A stretch of 64,000 bases of DNA from Diplolepis rosae (GCA_030998225.1 JAPYXD010000680.1:13888001-13952000); one strand, 5' to 3'. Counted from the first letter of the stretch, positions 46,261 to 58,885 are shown. The notes: generated by a model not told the origin, from the letters alone. Translations and numbers: made by a program.

Positions 46261-46574
46261 TTGTATATAAGCTGCACGGACAATTCATTTAACACTGAAT
46301 TTGCAAGCAAGGCGTTTCATAAACATAAAATATTAGAATATCCATATATGTAATTTTACTCAATATTAAAAAAAATTGAAAATTGTTTATTTTACATTCA
46401 GATTTATTCTGAGATGTTTTGAAAAAATGATAATAAATTTATCTTTAAAAATTAATAAAAATGCAATTTAAATACTCCTGATATTAAGTATCACATTTGA
46501 CGTATTATTAAATTTAACTAGTTCTGAAAATGGTCAGAACTGTTAGATATTCTAGCTTCATAGTGAAAGTGCCA

Positions 46575-46890
46575 TTTTAAAATTTCAAAGTGACATGTTT
46601 GATAACATGTCTATTATTGTATTGACCCAAATTAATATAATTTTTGTCCATTTCTTTGGTATAGGGTCAGTTTTTTCTTATTTTCCTTGATTAAAATTAT
46701 TATTAGATTTAAAAATGCGAAAAAGGAAAGGAAGGCAAACGTTTTGGCCACATATGGGGGCCCTCTTCAGTGCCATAAATTCAAAGATTAGTTCAAAATT
46801 TCTGTAAAGGATTGGAATATAGAAGATAATTAAGAAAAGAATTATCATAGAAATTAAAAACTTATCAAACATGTCACTTTGAAACTTCAG
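46575..46890. mobile_element. short copy of the GGCCGAAACG foldback family
   Basis: TTCAAAGTGACATGTTTGAT and its inverted form bound the piece. The interior holds AACGTTTTGGCCACATATGG and GGGCCCTCTTCAGTGCC, and a tail homologous to 6511-6640 in inverted orientation. Only one hairpin copy remains. Confidence 0.55.
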
Positions 46891-46916
46891 TATTAAATTA
46901 TAAGAAATAAACTTAA

Positions 46917-47110
46917 ATGTATACGAAGAGCACAAGACCGAGCGTGAAGCGCGAGGTCCAGAAAGAACAGAGCGCGAAGCGCGACGATCAAATCGCGCGC
47001 CCTAGGCGCGCTCAAACCAGCGAGCTGCGCGCGAAGCGCGCAATGAGAATGTGCCCGCGAAGCGGGCAGATTTTTTGGACTATATCGCCTGGACTAAACG
47101 CACCAGTTTG
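46917..47110. repeat. GC-rich micro-island of GCGCGAAGCGCG repeats
   Basis: At least eight GAAGCGCG/GCGAAGCGGGC words in 140 bp inside very AT-rich DNA. The same word occurs once at 38870 (CGCGCTTCGCGCTC) and 40575 (CGCGCTTCGCGCGCG), next to the TCGGCCTTAAG repeat. The 71-codon open frame over it has no recognisable domain. Confidence 0.55.
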
Positions 47111-47375
47111 TGACCATGTAAGATATTCATAAATGATTGATTGGGAATAAAATAAATTCAATGCATGTTTGAGATGTAAAATGAATTTTCATGTGATCCG
47201 TGTTCATTGTAGTAGTGAAAAATACTTTTATATGCTTCTTTAAAGCCTTTCATTATTTAATATGAATATTTTTCTCAATAATTGTCTCTGCACCAGTTTT
47301 TGGACATTAGATTTTTTGCAGCACCAGTTTGTGAACAATGGATGTACCAGTTTGTGGACACTCAATTTTATTCCG
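47090..47375 (+). repeat. short GCACCAGTTTGTG direct repeats
   Basis: GCACCAGTTTGTGACCA, GCACCAGTTTTTGGACA, GCACCAGTTTGTGAACA and GTACCAGTTTGTGGACA occur within 280 bp, irregularly spaced. Confidence 0.5.
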
Positions 47376-48175
47376 AATTACTTTGTAAACCACGATTCAT
47401 ATAAACTTGCATGATTTTTTAATAAAAGCAATCACTTTATTATTAATAGTTTCGTCCTTTTTTAATAAATCGACATCTTGTAATAAAGTTTAGGAGTATA
47501 TCAAATTCTTCTGTATTAGATGGTGCTAGATTTTCATGAAAAGCGACAAGTTTTTCGCATGGAAATCAATTAGAACTTTAGAAATATTTTTAAAGAACTA
47601 TTGAACTCTGTATTTTTGCAATTATTTATTATCATATTCCAAAAGTGTAAGATAAAAAGTTTTGCTTATAAGTACATTTTACTGACTTTTAGAGGCTATA
47701 ATCGATAAAAAAATTCATTAACAATCGGAGAATCGTTAATTGACTAATAATTTACTGAATAAACATAAATACAGAGATAAAACATGTGAGAATTGATTTT
47801 TTCACATGACTGTCTACAAACAGGATTTATTAAAACCTTTTTTTACTAACTTACCTTGACTTTAGTGCGACAGTGACACTTGCATAAAAAACGGCGGTTT
47901 ATTTTTAAAATATTCAAATTTAACACCGGCAACTCATATCAATCTTATTTCTTATTATTCATGGATAATTTTCATAATGATTATCGTAAGGCTTTTTATC
48001 ATTTGAAATAATAATGATGAAAAATATGAACAAGTGTCCCCAAACTGTAACGTTTACCTTACTTTCGTTTTGCTCGAGCATCGAACTTCACACTCGCAAA
48101 ATAAATTTTTTTCCCCATTAAGTAATAGATGGTTAAATTTGAAATATTTGACACTGTCTGCCTTATATCAAAGGA
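47376..48175. other. AT-rich sequence, no feature recognised
   Basis: No supported coding sequence. Confidence 0.4.
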
Positions 48176-48177
48176 TC

Positions 48178-48672
48178 ACCACACTATTAGAAATTTCTAC
48201 CGTAATTTCACGAAACTCGTAACTGCAATTTTATTCAGTTACAATTTCGTAATACTAAGATAGAATTTCAGAAAATCCAGTTACATTTTAGTAAATTTAA
48301 AAAACAATTTCTTAATTTTCAGTTAGAAAGTGTTGAATATTCTGATATATGTACCTAAAAATTCTAAAACTTGCAACAGGGAAAATTTTACGTTTTGGGT
48401 AACTAAAGTTTCATGCAGTTACATGTAACTGAAAATGTTGTTACTATTCCGTAATTTTATGATGAATTTTATATAAATTCTGTTACATTTTGGTAGTTTT
48501 CAGATAAATTTTATGAAAATTCAGTTGAGTTTCATAATATTAAGAAAAACTTTAGAAAATTCAGTACAATTTCATAATTTTAAGATACCTTTACTCAACA
48601 ACATCATAAATATTGTGAATTTTTACATTGCATAAAATTTTTTTAAATTTCGAAACATTTCTAACAGTGCAG
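48178..48672. mobile_element. MITE-like element with CACTNTTAGAAAT ends
   Basis: CACTATTAGAAATTTC at the left and GAAACATTTCTAACAGTG at the right are inverted. The interior is made of imperfect CAGTTACATTTT/GTAATTT words. 50000-50400 has similar interior words without clear ends. Confidence 0.45.
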
Positions 48673-51600
48673 TCACATATCATTTATTTATTATTTACTA
48701 CCAGACATATCTAGTTTTGTGCATTTTATTGTATTTCGCAAACTTTCAATACTGTATTTCATTTTGCATGTGAATGGGGTTACAGGAACTGAAATGCCGA
48801 TAAGGTAGGAATCTTTGGTGATATATGGCCTCAAACGGTAAGTTGTTTTGGTCTGGAGTCATTATGTCACAGTAGGAGAGCATTTCATTTCAGGTGCACA
48901 TAGCCTTGGAATACATACGTAATGTCAATGTCAAAAGAATTATATTTATGTCAATTACTATGTGAGCTGAACAGGTGTATCTCATGTGTGGGCGCCTTTA
49001 CTTTATCAAGAAAGGTCACGTGACTTTAATGCCGTAACGTTCATTAAGACCAGATTACATAATCAAAAAGAAGTCATGAATTATTATGAGTAATGTCTTC
49101 CAACCAGAGATATCGTTATTCTCGTTTTTGCTTCTTTAATTCTGTATAAAAGATTACTTTTTAGGACTTAATTTTTCAATGTTTTATAGAAATTAGTAAA
49201 TCATTGATTCTTTCAGATTGGAACTACAGAGAATATTCAAACATTTTATTGTTATATAACAGTACTGTAAAATGCCGTTTCATAAGTGCAACACTTTCGG
49301 AACAATATACGTTATGTGATTGTTCCTCAACTATTACATAACATTTTTCGTTCTGTAAATGTAACACTTGCAAGACGACATTTTTACAGAACAGTTATGC
49401 AACAATCACGTAACGACTAAGAGTGCCCACTGGGTAGATACCTACTTTATTAATTGTAAACAACAATTAAATTCTTTCTTTTGCAAAATTCTACGAGTTT
49501 AGTTTCATCGAAACATATTGTTAAAAAAAAGTTTTTTATGATTTACAAACCAATTTTGTAATATTACTCTAATCAACATAAACATGTTAATTCACGAACG
49601 AAGAATGAAATATTTACCAGCGCGAATGTACGTAATAGAATGTAAACAGTTAGAAAATGTAAAAAGAACTAAGTTTTGGTTTATTTGTAACGAAGTCTGA
49701 ACCGGATTTTCATTGTTGAGATAATAAAGAACGACTCAAGATTAAAAAGAACACGGTCGGTTATTTATGTGTTTATAAATTCTTAACAAAAACTGAAATC
49801 GCATGAGCGATATTCTCAATATTTCCTCGGGTGATATTTAGTTGATAGTATCAGCAGAGAAACGATTTCATATTTGCTTTCAGATTCTCTAAACCTCCAA
49901 ACTATTCAAATTCCAAACAGAACACTCTGCACTATATGAATACATGCGCAATTAGGAATTCCATCATAATTTTTTTACATATTTTTACACATTTTTACAT
50001 ATTCGGTTATAATATCTAGATATTAAACTGTGATATTAAAGATATTAATATCATCAGATATTACAACTGAATATTTAGGTATTAAAAAAACATATTTAAA
50101 TTTATATTTTTTCTGTGTACTTTTTGATAAATGTAAGAGGAAATCTTTTGATTTCCGGTTATAAATTACTGAATGTTCTGATACTCCAGTATCTGGAAAT
50201 TCTGAGACTTACCACCAGAAAAAAAATTTACGTTTCGAGTGTCTGAAGTTTTATGCTGTTAAATGTGACTGAAACTCCTGTTATAGTTCGCAATTTTAAT
50301 ATAAGTTTACTTTAAATTATTGCAAATGACTTACATAATTATAGGTAAAAATTTCATAAATAACAGATTTCTAATAACATATATGAACTTAATGGAGCCA
50401 AAGAAATTTTCTTTATTGAAATATTTCAATTTATTCTAGAAAAAAATGTATGGAGCACCGAAAGATTGCAGAAAAACAGTTTTGGAAGACTACAAGAAAC
50501 TTTAGAATATTGTAGAAACTTTCACAATATTGAACCCTTATTTTTTATTTTCACCTCACGTTTTTTCTCTTGCTTTACATATTTACATAAAAATATATAT
50601 TAAAACAATGTATTCTGTAGATCATATTATCATTCTGATTTTATTTTGAAAAGTCAAGGGAAGTATATATTCGCCTTCACTTCAAAGTCTAAATATTGTC
50701 TGAATTTTTTTCGAATATTCTGTAATGTAATGCAGATTCTTAGTTTTTTTTTAAACTTTTGAAATATTCTACAAAAATCTAGAATCTTTTAGAAATTTTG
50801 ATCCATATTTTAAGTTTTTTTACAAAACTATAAAATGTTATTCAAAATTAACTTCTAATTTTGTGAAAAAAAATATTTCCTGTACTTTCGAAAATTTTTG
50901 AAACTTGAGCTTCCAAGAACAGTCACAATATTAAAGATGTTGCTCGCTTAGTTCAAGTCCACTAATTATCCTGACCTAGGCGTAATAATTGTTCCTCAAG
51001 GTTTGAATTAATGTCCTTAACGCGTTAGTCTTTAGAAATAACAACTAGTCTATTGTGGTTTTAAACCAGAAAAAAGTAAACTAGTAATTACTACCAAAAT
51101 TGGTAAAATATTTAATAAACCATAATTATTCAAGTCAGACTTCATTACATAATCAAAAATTACAAGTAGGAAGGTTTTACTCTTGGGAAACAATGAAATA
51201 GATTAAAGTTCTCAAGGAAAAATAATTGACGCCTCAATAAAAACTGCGATATACTCAATTATGATATTAAATTCTAAAATGATGCCTTACATCATTATAT
51301 GTGTAAATGTTGAAGTAATTAATTATATAATAGGATAATTCCAGATCAAAAAGTGTTTTGAACATGTTTGTTTATATTTTATAAAAATATTATTCAGATA
51401 AATCTGAATTTTAGTTCCGCCTAAATATTTCGGATTTAAGGAATGTTAATACTATAATCATAAAACAAATTTCCTCCTGTAATAATATTACTAGAAGCAT
51501 TCATTACAGCACATTTAAATCATTTTTCTACTGAATTTTTTCTAATAAACATTTAGTGTAGAAACTGAAACCTTGAAGTCTATAATCGCATATAATATCA

Positions 51601-52175
51601 TCAAAACCAAAAACGAGAATCTAAATAATTTTATCTAATCTCTTGTCACAATAAAATGAAAACTGATTTAAGAAAGAATATTTTCATAAAAAATGATTAA
51701 TTTTATGTTTCATTATGTTTATCCAATTTATCGCCTCACAGAAAATTCCGCACTACGTCAAACTTGCATATTTGTTTCTAGAAATACTTTATTATAAAAA
51801 CTGAGCTGAATGCAGGAAAAAGCTATTTTGATCAATAAAATATATTCTTCAAATAATTAAATCTGAATATTTCAAATATTTTACCAATAAATTAATTATT
51901 TTGAGTAAATAAATTACTTTCCATTAAATCCTACAATTGCTAATTTATAAATCCACAATAATGTGATTATTCAATGTTCATGGGAATTTTTGACGGGTGA
52001 TTATGTTTATTATTATTATTTCCACTAATAATGAGAATTTATATAATTGAAGTACAAAAATAATGACATATGTATATATATGTCTGAAGATTTCGCACGA
52101 TTTATTGATCCGTTAGGAAACAATAGAAGCTAGATCTATGATGATGTGAAATATCACAGCTACGACTAAACGTAA
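48673..52175. other. AT-rich intergenic stretch
   Basis: 48773-48830 repeats the sequence at 21655-21725. 49270-49450 holds AACAATCACGTAAC / GTTATGTGATTGTT inverted words and ends near GTGCCCACTGGGTA, perhaps a degraded MITE. The rest shows no gene or repeat I can support. Confidence 0.35.
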
Positions 52176-52178
52176 ATA

Positions 52179-52435
52179 CACTCAACTTCCACTTATTTTT
52201 CCGCTTGGTTATTTTGCGCCGCGCCGCTTAGTTATTTTGCGTTTACGGAGGGTCGGATATCCCCTCCACGAACCATCAAAATGCTAACGATTTTTCAACT
52301 CTGTACAAATAATCAATAAAAAAACACGAATCGCGAGAAAATACGATCGCGTGAGAAGTGGTGGGAATAAGGGTAAATGCAAAATAAGTTAGTTGTTTTC
52401 GTTTCAGAGGGCGCAAAATAAGTGGAAGTTGAGTG
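52179..52435. mobile_element. TA MITE with CACTCAACTTCCACTT ends
   Basis: CACTCAACTTCCACTTATTT at 52179 and its inverted form at 52435, both flanked by TA, 257 bp. Internal TTATTTTGCG repeats near the ends. It lies 11 bases from the next TA element. Confidence 0.65.
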
Positions 52436-52446
52436 TAATTTCAATA

Positions 52447-53114
52447 CACTCGAGATTCCCTGTAACGAAAAGCTCGAGCATCGGAAACCTCTCTGTAACA
52501 AACGCGAGAGGGATCCCCTCCATATCCTACTTGTTGCTAAGCGCTGTTATGCGCATTATATAATGCGCGCAGTCTGTCTGTCAGTGAGGCTATGTGAATA
52601 ATATATTTACATAGTTAAAACGGTATAAAAAAGATTTCTGTGAGTATTGAAGATGGAATTAACTTATTTGACGGTATGTACTCAAAATACTAAAAATTGT
52701 AATTATATAAATTTTTTATACATATTGTTTAAAAAGGAACAATTTTAATTATCTACAGTAATGTGTGAAATATCAAAATTTCAAAAAAAAATTATGCAAT
52801 TTTAATGTTCGATAACCGACTTTACTTCAAAATATTGAAAACTCCAGATTGGAAAAATTAATTATAAACTTTTTTATTTCAAATACTGTAAAATTACACT
52901 ATCAAGTAATTTTTCAATAATTGACAAATAATTTTCTCATTAATTTGTGATAAAAGCCATCAAACTCATTGATTACTTTTTCAAATTCGAGCGCGCTTCA
53001 TTCCGTAGTAGTGGGGGAAGAGGGGTCGATCGTCTGCTCGTTATAGGGAGGCGTGACGCGCTTGTTACAAAGAGGTTTCGTTACAGGGAATTTCGTTATA
53101 GGGAATCTCGAGTG
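52447..53114 (+). mobile_element. CTCGAG-terminus TA element, copy B
   Basis: CACTCGAGATTCCC / GGGAATCTCGAGTG ends with TA on both sides; keeps the TATAAAAAAG plus ATG mini-exon segment at about 52630-52680. Central part differs from copy A in places. Confidence 0.65.
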
Positions 53115-53119
53115 TACTT

Positions 53120-53758
53120 GAATGAAACTATTTTGTGGTGATACCTAGATTTTCAAAATTGAAAGCACTCCACTGGTTCTGTGGTAGTAGAAACCTATTA
53201 ATTGAAACAGTAAGAAATTGTTTACAAATTGCTTTATTTAGCATTTTTACTAATAACTAGATGTTTTCTTATATACACTAAGAAAACAGTTTTGTCAAAT
53301 CAACAAAAATATTTTGTTGGTATTTTTTCAATATAATTCTTTTGTTGTGCCAGCACAACATTTTTCTATATCAATCAAATTTTGGTTACTTAAACAAAAT
53401 AAGGACAACAAAAAAAGGCTTTTTGCTAAATTTTTTTCTCAGTATACGAATGGTACAATTGACACTGAGAAAAATGTATATTCAGCTATGACAAAATCAT
53501 CTTATGCGAGGGGAGGTCAGTAAGTCCTTACAAAATGTATCAAATTTAATAGATTCCAATCCTCTTTAAAAAATGTTTGTGTCAAAAAATCTTTGGTTCA
53601 AACAAACTGTTCTCTTGGTTTATTCTAACAGTGTTCAAATACTTTATATTTTATATTGTTTATTAGAATCTATAATGAACTATGTTTTTCATTTAGAAGA
53701 AAAATTTTTTAGCTTGCTGATCCTTTTTTTCCTGATCAAATAATATATTTTGAGTATA
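53120..53758. other. repeat-like AT-rich sequence
   Basis: 53275-53300 (CACTAAGAAAACAGTTTTGTC) and 53560-53640 look like MITE ends; the second, CTGTTCTCTTGGTTTATTCTAACAGTG, recurs near 63580-63610. No gene. Confidence 0.35.
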
Positions 53759-53914
53759 TTAGGTGCGCAACTAAGTTCCCGCTGTTTGTCAATAGATGGC
53801 TCCAGCAGTAAGTGCTGGTCGACTTTGACATATCCAAAACGTCATGAACTAAGCTTAGTCTTATGGTAAATAAACCGTTTTGACACATAAATGATTTTGT
53901 TTTGGCGTCATATG

Positions 53915-54798
53915 CACTCGAGATTCCCTATAACGAGATTCCCAGTAACAAGGCCTCCCTTTTACGAGCGCGTCGCGGTTCCCCATAACGAGCAGACGAT
54001 CGACCCCTCTTCCTCCACTACTACGAAATGAAGCGCGCTCGAATTTGAAACAGTAATCAATGAGTTTGATGGCTTTTATCACAAATTAATGAGAAAGTAA
54101 TTGGTCAATTACTGAAAAATTACTTAATTGTGTAATTTTACAGTATTTGAAATGAAAAATTTAATATTTAATTTTTCTAATCTGGTGTTTTCAATATTTT
54201 GGAGCAAAGTCGCTTATTAAACATTAAAATTGCATACATTTTTTTGGAAATTTTGATATTTCACACATTACTGTAGATAAGTAGAATTCTCACTTTTTAA
54301 ACTATATGTATGAAAATTTTATATAATTACAATTAATCAGTATGTGTAATTTTGCGCAGTTTATTATTGTGATCAATACTACATGTGTAATACTATGTTT
54401 CGAAACGCATTTTTTATAAATGTAAACCAACAGCAACATTTTAACATTTATATTACTGTTTATTACAATCATCATCAAGACTTTTCTTTTTTTTCTGGAA
54501 ATATTCAAAAATACACCTGATAAGCATAGATATTTTTATTATTATATTTTTAGTATTTTGAGTACATACCGCCAAATAAGTAAATTTCATGTTGAATACT
54601 AGCAAAAATATTTTTTATACGCTTTTTTACTATGTACATACAATCATTCACATGGCATCACTGACAGACTGACTGCACGCATCATATACTGCGCATAACA
54701 GCGCATAGCAACAAGTAGGATATGGAAGGAAGCCCTCTCGCGCTCGATGCTGAGAGGTCTCCGATGCTCGAGCTTCTCGTTATAGGTAATCTCGAGTG
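53915..54798 (-). mobile_element. CTCGAG-terminus TA element, copy C, nested in mariner
   Basis: Ends CACTCGAGATTCCC and CTCGAGTG, with TG (probably mutated TA) on the left and TA on the right. The orientation is inverted relative to copies A and B. Contains the mini-exon near 54590 on the minus strand. Confidence 0.7.
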
Positions 54799-54817
54799 TA
54801 CTTTTGGTTGTGTGAAA

Positions 54818-55855
54818 ATGTCTGATTTTGTGCCAAATAATCTTCATTTGCGGGAAGTGTTGATTTTCTTCTTTCATTCGAAGAAAACGGCGGCTGAAGC
54901 GCATCGAGAGCTCCAAAAAGTTTACGGAGATACTGCTCTAAGTGAAACAACATGCCGTGATTAGTTCCGTCGCTTTAAGGGCGGTGATTTCGATGTTGAT
55001 GACCGTCCGCGTGAAGGAAGGCAAAAAACCTTTGAAAACGCTGAATTGGAGGCATTATTCGATGAGGATCCGTGCCAAACGCAAGAAGAACATGTTTCAG
55101 AATTAGGAGTTACCCGCCAAGCTATTTCCAAGCGATTGCATGCGTTGGGAATGATTCAAAAACAAAGAACTTGGGTTCCTTATGATTTGAAGCCAAGGGA
55201 CGTTGAGCGTCGTTTTTTCGCCTATGAACAACTTCTTCAGCGGCAAAAAAGGAAGGGTTTTCTTCATCGCGTCGTGACGGGTGATGGAAAATGGATTCAT
55301 TACAGCAACCCAAAGAGAAGAAAGTCATCGGGACTACTCGGTCATGCTTCTACGTCGTCGGCTCGGCCGGATATTCACGCTGTGAAGGTCATGATGTGTA
55401 TTTGGTGGGACCAAGTCGGTGTTATTTATTATGAGCTGTTGAAACCGAATGAAACCACCACTGGGGAACGGTATCGAATGCAATTGATGCGTTTGAGCCG
55501 AGCACTGTGCGAAAAACGGCCACAATACGAGCAGAGGCACGAAAAAGTGATTCTACAGCATGACAACGCTCGGCCTCACGTTGCCAAACCCGTTAAAACC
55601 TACCTGGAAACGCTCAAATGGGAAGTCCTACCCCACCCGCCGTATTCCCCAGATATTGCGCCGTCCGATTATTACTTGTTCCGGTCGATGGCACATGGTC
55701 TGGCTGATAAGCAGTTCTGCTCATATGAAGATATCGAAAAATGGCTTGATTCACGGTTAGCCTCAAAAGATGAACACTTTTACCGTAAAGGTATTCGAGC
55801 TCTACCAAAAAGATGGGCAAAAGTTGTAGCTAACGATGGGCCATACTTTGAATGA
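54818..55855 (+). pseudogene. mariner transposase, nearly intact, one premature stop
   Basis: ATG at 54818, TGA at 55853-55855, 345 codons. The only lesion seen is TAG at 54962-54964 after TTCRD, where relatives have Trp. N-terminal HTH (LREVLIFFFHSKKTAAEAHR), second HTH (VTRQAISKRLHALGMI), catalytic Asp 1 in VTGDGKWIHY (usually DEKW), Asp 2 in ILQHDNARPH and Asp 3 in YSPDIAPSDYYLF, 34 residues after Asp 2 (D34D). The terminal GPYFE is typical. The single stop and the good TIRs suggest recent activity. Same subfamily as the 17.5 kb fragment. Confidence 0.88.
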
Positions 55856-55918
55856 TTCATTTGTAAGTATTTTTTCACAATAAAGTTGCATTTTTATCAA
55901 AAAAACAGCGAGAACTTA

Positions 55919-56837
55919 CACAGTGTGTCCCAAAAATAATCGAACTTTATATTTAAATCATACAAAATGCAGCGCCATCTATTGAAAATTTGCAGCATTA
56001 AAAATATACATTCATCCTCTTTTAAACGCACCTAAATTCATGTAAATCGGATGACAGATGTGAAAGTTACAGCCATTTCAATAAAAGAAAAAGTGTGCTA
56101 ATGTTACAAAACAAAAATGGAACAAAGTCAAAAATATAAAATTTTGTGTTAAACTTGAAAAAAAATCGCTGAGACATACGAATTTATGAAAAAAGTTTAT
56201 AGTGATGATTGTATAAGTCCAACTCAAGTTTATACGTGGTTTACAGGATTTAAAAATGGTCGTGAGGATTTAAATGACAACCTAAGTCCAGGTCATCCAG
56301 AAGTTAGTAATCGTGCTGAATTGGTGGAAAAATTCCGTGAAATCATTGGTATCGATGCAAATTTTACTACGAGAATATTGGTTGAGGAATTAAATACGAG
56401 TAAAAACACTATTTGGAGAATTTTAACTGAAGATTTGGGTAAAAGAAAGGTCTGTGCACGTTTTGTTCCACATCAGTTGAATGAAGACCAAAAAAGTGAA
56501 CGAATTTTTGATGAAAAAACGGATTTTTCTCATCAACCACCCTCCGTATTCGCCTGATCTATCACCATGTGACTATTTTCTATTTCTAAAACTGAAAACC
56601 AAGATGAAAGGAGCATTTTATGATGATATCCTAGCCATTCAAGCAGCCGTAACCGAGGTGCTGAAGAACATTCCTGTAAATGACATAAAAAACTCTATGC
56701 ATGCGCTGGTTGATCGTTCCAAACGTTGTATTGAGTCTAATGAAACCTATTTTGAATAAATAATAACTTTCAAAGGTAATATAATGTGTATCTTATTCTA
56801 TATCCAAAATGTTCAGTTGTTTTTGGGACACACTGTG
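55919..56837 (+). mobile_element. internally deleted mariner, nested in another mariner
   Basis: TIR CACAGTGTGTCCCAAAAATA and its inverted form, flanked by TA at 55917-55918 and 56838-56839. Only about 0.9 kb long. The transposase is reduced to N- and C-terminal parts in two frames. Confidence 0.8.
56186..56759 (+). pseudogene. mariner transposase remnant (both HTHs plus C-terminus)
   Basis: The first frame (56186-56510) has VYTWFTGFKNGREDL and TRILVEELNTSKNTIWRIL. A second overlapping frame then gives HPPYSPDLSPCDYFLF and ends in SNETYFE at 56759. The segment with catalytic Asp 1 and 2 is deleted; Asp 3 remains. Upstream codons before 56186 continue the N-terminus but contain stops. Confidence 0.8.
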
Positions 56838-57160
56838 TAGTTGCGCACCTACTATAACTAATCAGGTTCCGAAAAATACTCCAGTTGAAGTGCTAGGGTG
56901 GAATACAAATTATCCATTGCTGGGGAACAGAAAAATACTTGTAAGTATTGTTTATTCATAATGTAGGATACGAGCAGGCAACAGTTAAACAAAGCTGATG
57001 CTAAAATATTGAGTAGGAGAGAATGTCCCAAAAGATATAACAACACAGAAATTCATCTTGGTCTAACATGTATAGAGGTAGTTTAAGAAACAAGAGAGCT
57101 CGAAGGGGTAAGAACTTTCGTCAAATTTGATAGAAAATCTCTTAAAGTAGTTTAATAACG

Positions 57161-58377
57161 AACTCAATAAGTTCGTAGGATGAGTAACAAAACAACAATT
57201 TTTAGGCAAAATTTGACTTCATTCATCAACGTAGTCTCCTTTAAGAGTGATACATTCATCCCAAAGCTTCCCTGACATTTCGATGACTTCTTTGTAGACC
57301 GATTTATCTTTGGCCTCAAAATACGCTTCAGTTTCGGCAATCACTTCTTCATTGGAGACAAATCTCTTTCCCTGGAGAATACGGTGGATGGGGAAGCAAT
57401 TCAAGGTGCAATTCGTGTAATTTTGGCATTGTTGCGATTGACTTGTGACACGGTGCGTTGTCTTGGTGAAAGAGCACTTTTTTCTTCTTCATTTGGGGTC
57501 GTTCTTTCGCAATTTCTTCCTTCAAACGCGCCAATAACGCCATATAATATTCACTACTGATTGTTCTTTCTTTCTCAAAGTAATCGATGAATAAAATATC
57601 ATGCGCATCCCAAAATACGGAGGCCAAAACCTTACCAGCTGAGATTTCCTTTTTGGGTCGCTTTGGATGGTTTCAACCTTTTGCTGTCCACTCAGAGGAC
57701 TGCCGATTTGACTCTGAAGTGTAATGATGGATTTATGTTTCATACATCGTCACATACCACATGAAAAAATCATTTTTATTATACTTAAACATCTCCAAAC
57801 AGTGCTCTGGATCGTCAACGCGTTGTTGTTTTTGATCGACTATGAGGTAGCATTTCGAACAGAGCTTTCTTATGCTCAAATCTTCATGCAAAATGGTGAA
57901 TACACTGCCTTCTGATATCTTTAAGGTGTCAGCTATCTCACGCAACTTCAATTTACGATCGGCCAAAACCATTTCCTGACTTTTTTTAGTTTTCTGGAAC
58001 GACTGCCGAAGTTGGGTGATTAGATCGTTCAGCATGATCGGTGTTTGAACGGCCGCGTTTAAAATTAGCAAACCACTTCTCTACCATTTTTCTCGATGGA
58101 GCCGAGTCCAGATAACACTTGTCAAGTAATTGCTTTGCTTGAACGGTATTTTATCCCATTGAAAATCAATGCTTTATTAATACACGAAACTCAGATTTTT
58201 TCATTGTTTTGAAAATTACAAAAGTAGCGTCACTAAAACCACTGTAACTTGTGAACTAAACGTCAAATTTTCATGAAATTTTGACACATATGGTTTGAAA
58301 GTTGGTTTTTCCTAAAAATCATATGGATTTGTCAATAATGGTGCCATTTATATGTCAGACCGGAAACTTATTGAGTT
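57161..58377 (-). mobile_element. mariner element, third lineage, frameshifted
   Basis: AACTCAATAAGTTCGTAGG at 57161 and the inverted ACTTATTGAGTT at about 58377 are the termini. The interior encodes a broken transposase on the minus strand. Flanking TA not clear, so the outermost bases are approximate. Confidence 0.7.
57219..58071 (-). pseudogene. mariner transposase with frameshifts
   Basis: Successive frames give KLKLREIADTLKISEGSVFT (HTH 2) and an Asp 1 region that keeps MWYVTMYET where relatives have VTMDET. Then come VFWDAHDILFIDYFEKERTI, VLFHQDNAPCHKS (Asp 2) and LLPHPPYSP, which breaks off before Asp 3. A GKRFVSNEEVIAETEAYFE and ITLKGDYVDE C-terminus follows. At least three frame changes and a deletion of the Asp 3 segment make it inactive. 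Confidence 0.8.
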
Positions 58378-58885
58378 ACGTGTTATTTCTTTATCTGAGA
58401 TATTACAATATAATGAAATCGTTATCTTACAGTTCAATATTTAAATAGTGTAATCAAATATATATGATGCTTGTTCCATAGGTGAATATCTGAATATTAA
58501 TCCTAAATATCTATTTTTCTTAAAGTAAAACTTTTGTTCTAAAATATACAAAAGAACGTGTTAAAATTACGAATCCAGGGTATTAGTAAAATGTTGAATT
58601 TTTAAAATGCTATAGGAAACCAAAAATGAAAGTTTTTATAGGCAGATTTTGTTTCCTACATTTTATTCCGGATCATATCACTCTGCAAAATTACATCATT
58701 CTTCCGCATCAGATAAATATTTTAGCATGTCCGTCCCTCTAGCCATGAAATTAGAAGAACAAATGTTTCCTTCAGACGCAAATATTAAAGTACATATAGT
58801 AAAGTTTTATATGCTGATGTATAAGCATACAAATTTTCATACGTTTAAAACGCACGTAAGCTTTCAAGTAGGTAGACCAACGAAA
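58378..58885. promoter_or_regulatory. upstream region of the trypsin-like homologue
   Basis: GTATAAGC near 58819-58826 lies about 62 bases before the ATG and is followed by ATACAAATTTTCATACG, matching in layout the TATA region at 4.1 kb. The longer in-frame reading from 58649 is non-coding upstream sequence. Confidence 0.35.

Larger units (their letters stand above)
53762..56849 (+). mobile_element. mariner element carrying two nested insertions
   Basis: TIR GGTGCGCAACTAAGTTCCCG begins at 53762 after TA. The other end, after removing the insertion at 55919-56837, reads CGAGAACTTA|GTTGCGCACC, the exact inverted partner, followed by TA at 56850. The transposase frame lies at 54818-55855. A CTCGAG element (53915-54798) sits in the 5' UTR and another mariner (55919-56837) in the 3' UTR. 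Unnested length is about 1.28 kb, normal for mariner. Confidence 0.85.

Noticed and set aside
56858..57046. 62-codon hydrophobic frame between two mariners
   Set aside because: No homology, no promoter or splice context; AT-rich sequence gives such frames often.
58649..58885. N-terminal extension of the trypsin-like homologue from an upstream Met
   Set aside because: The downstream Met at 58886 gives a clean signal peptide; the extension would bury it and lies over the putative TATA region.
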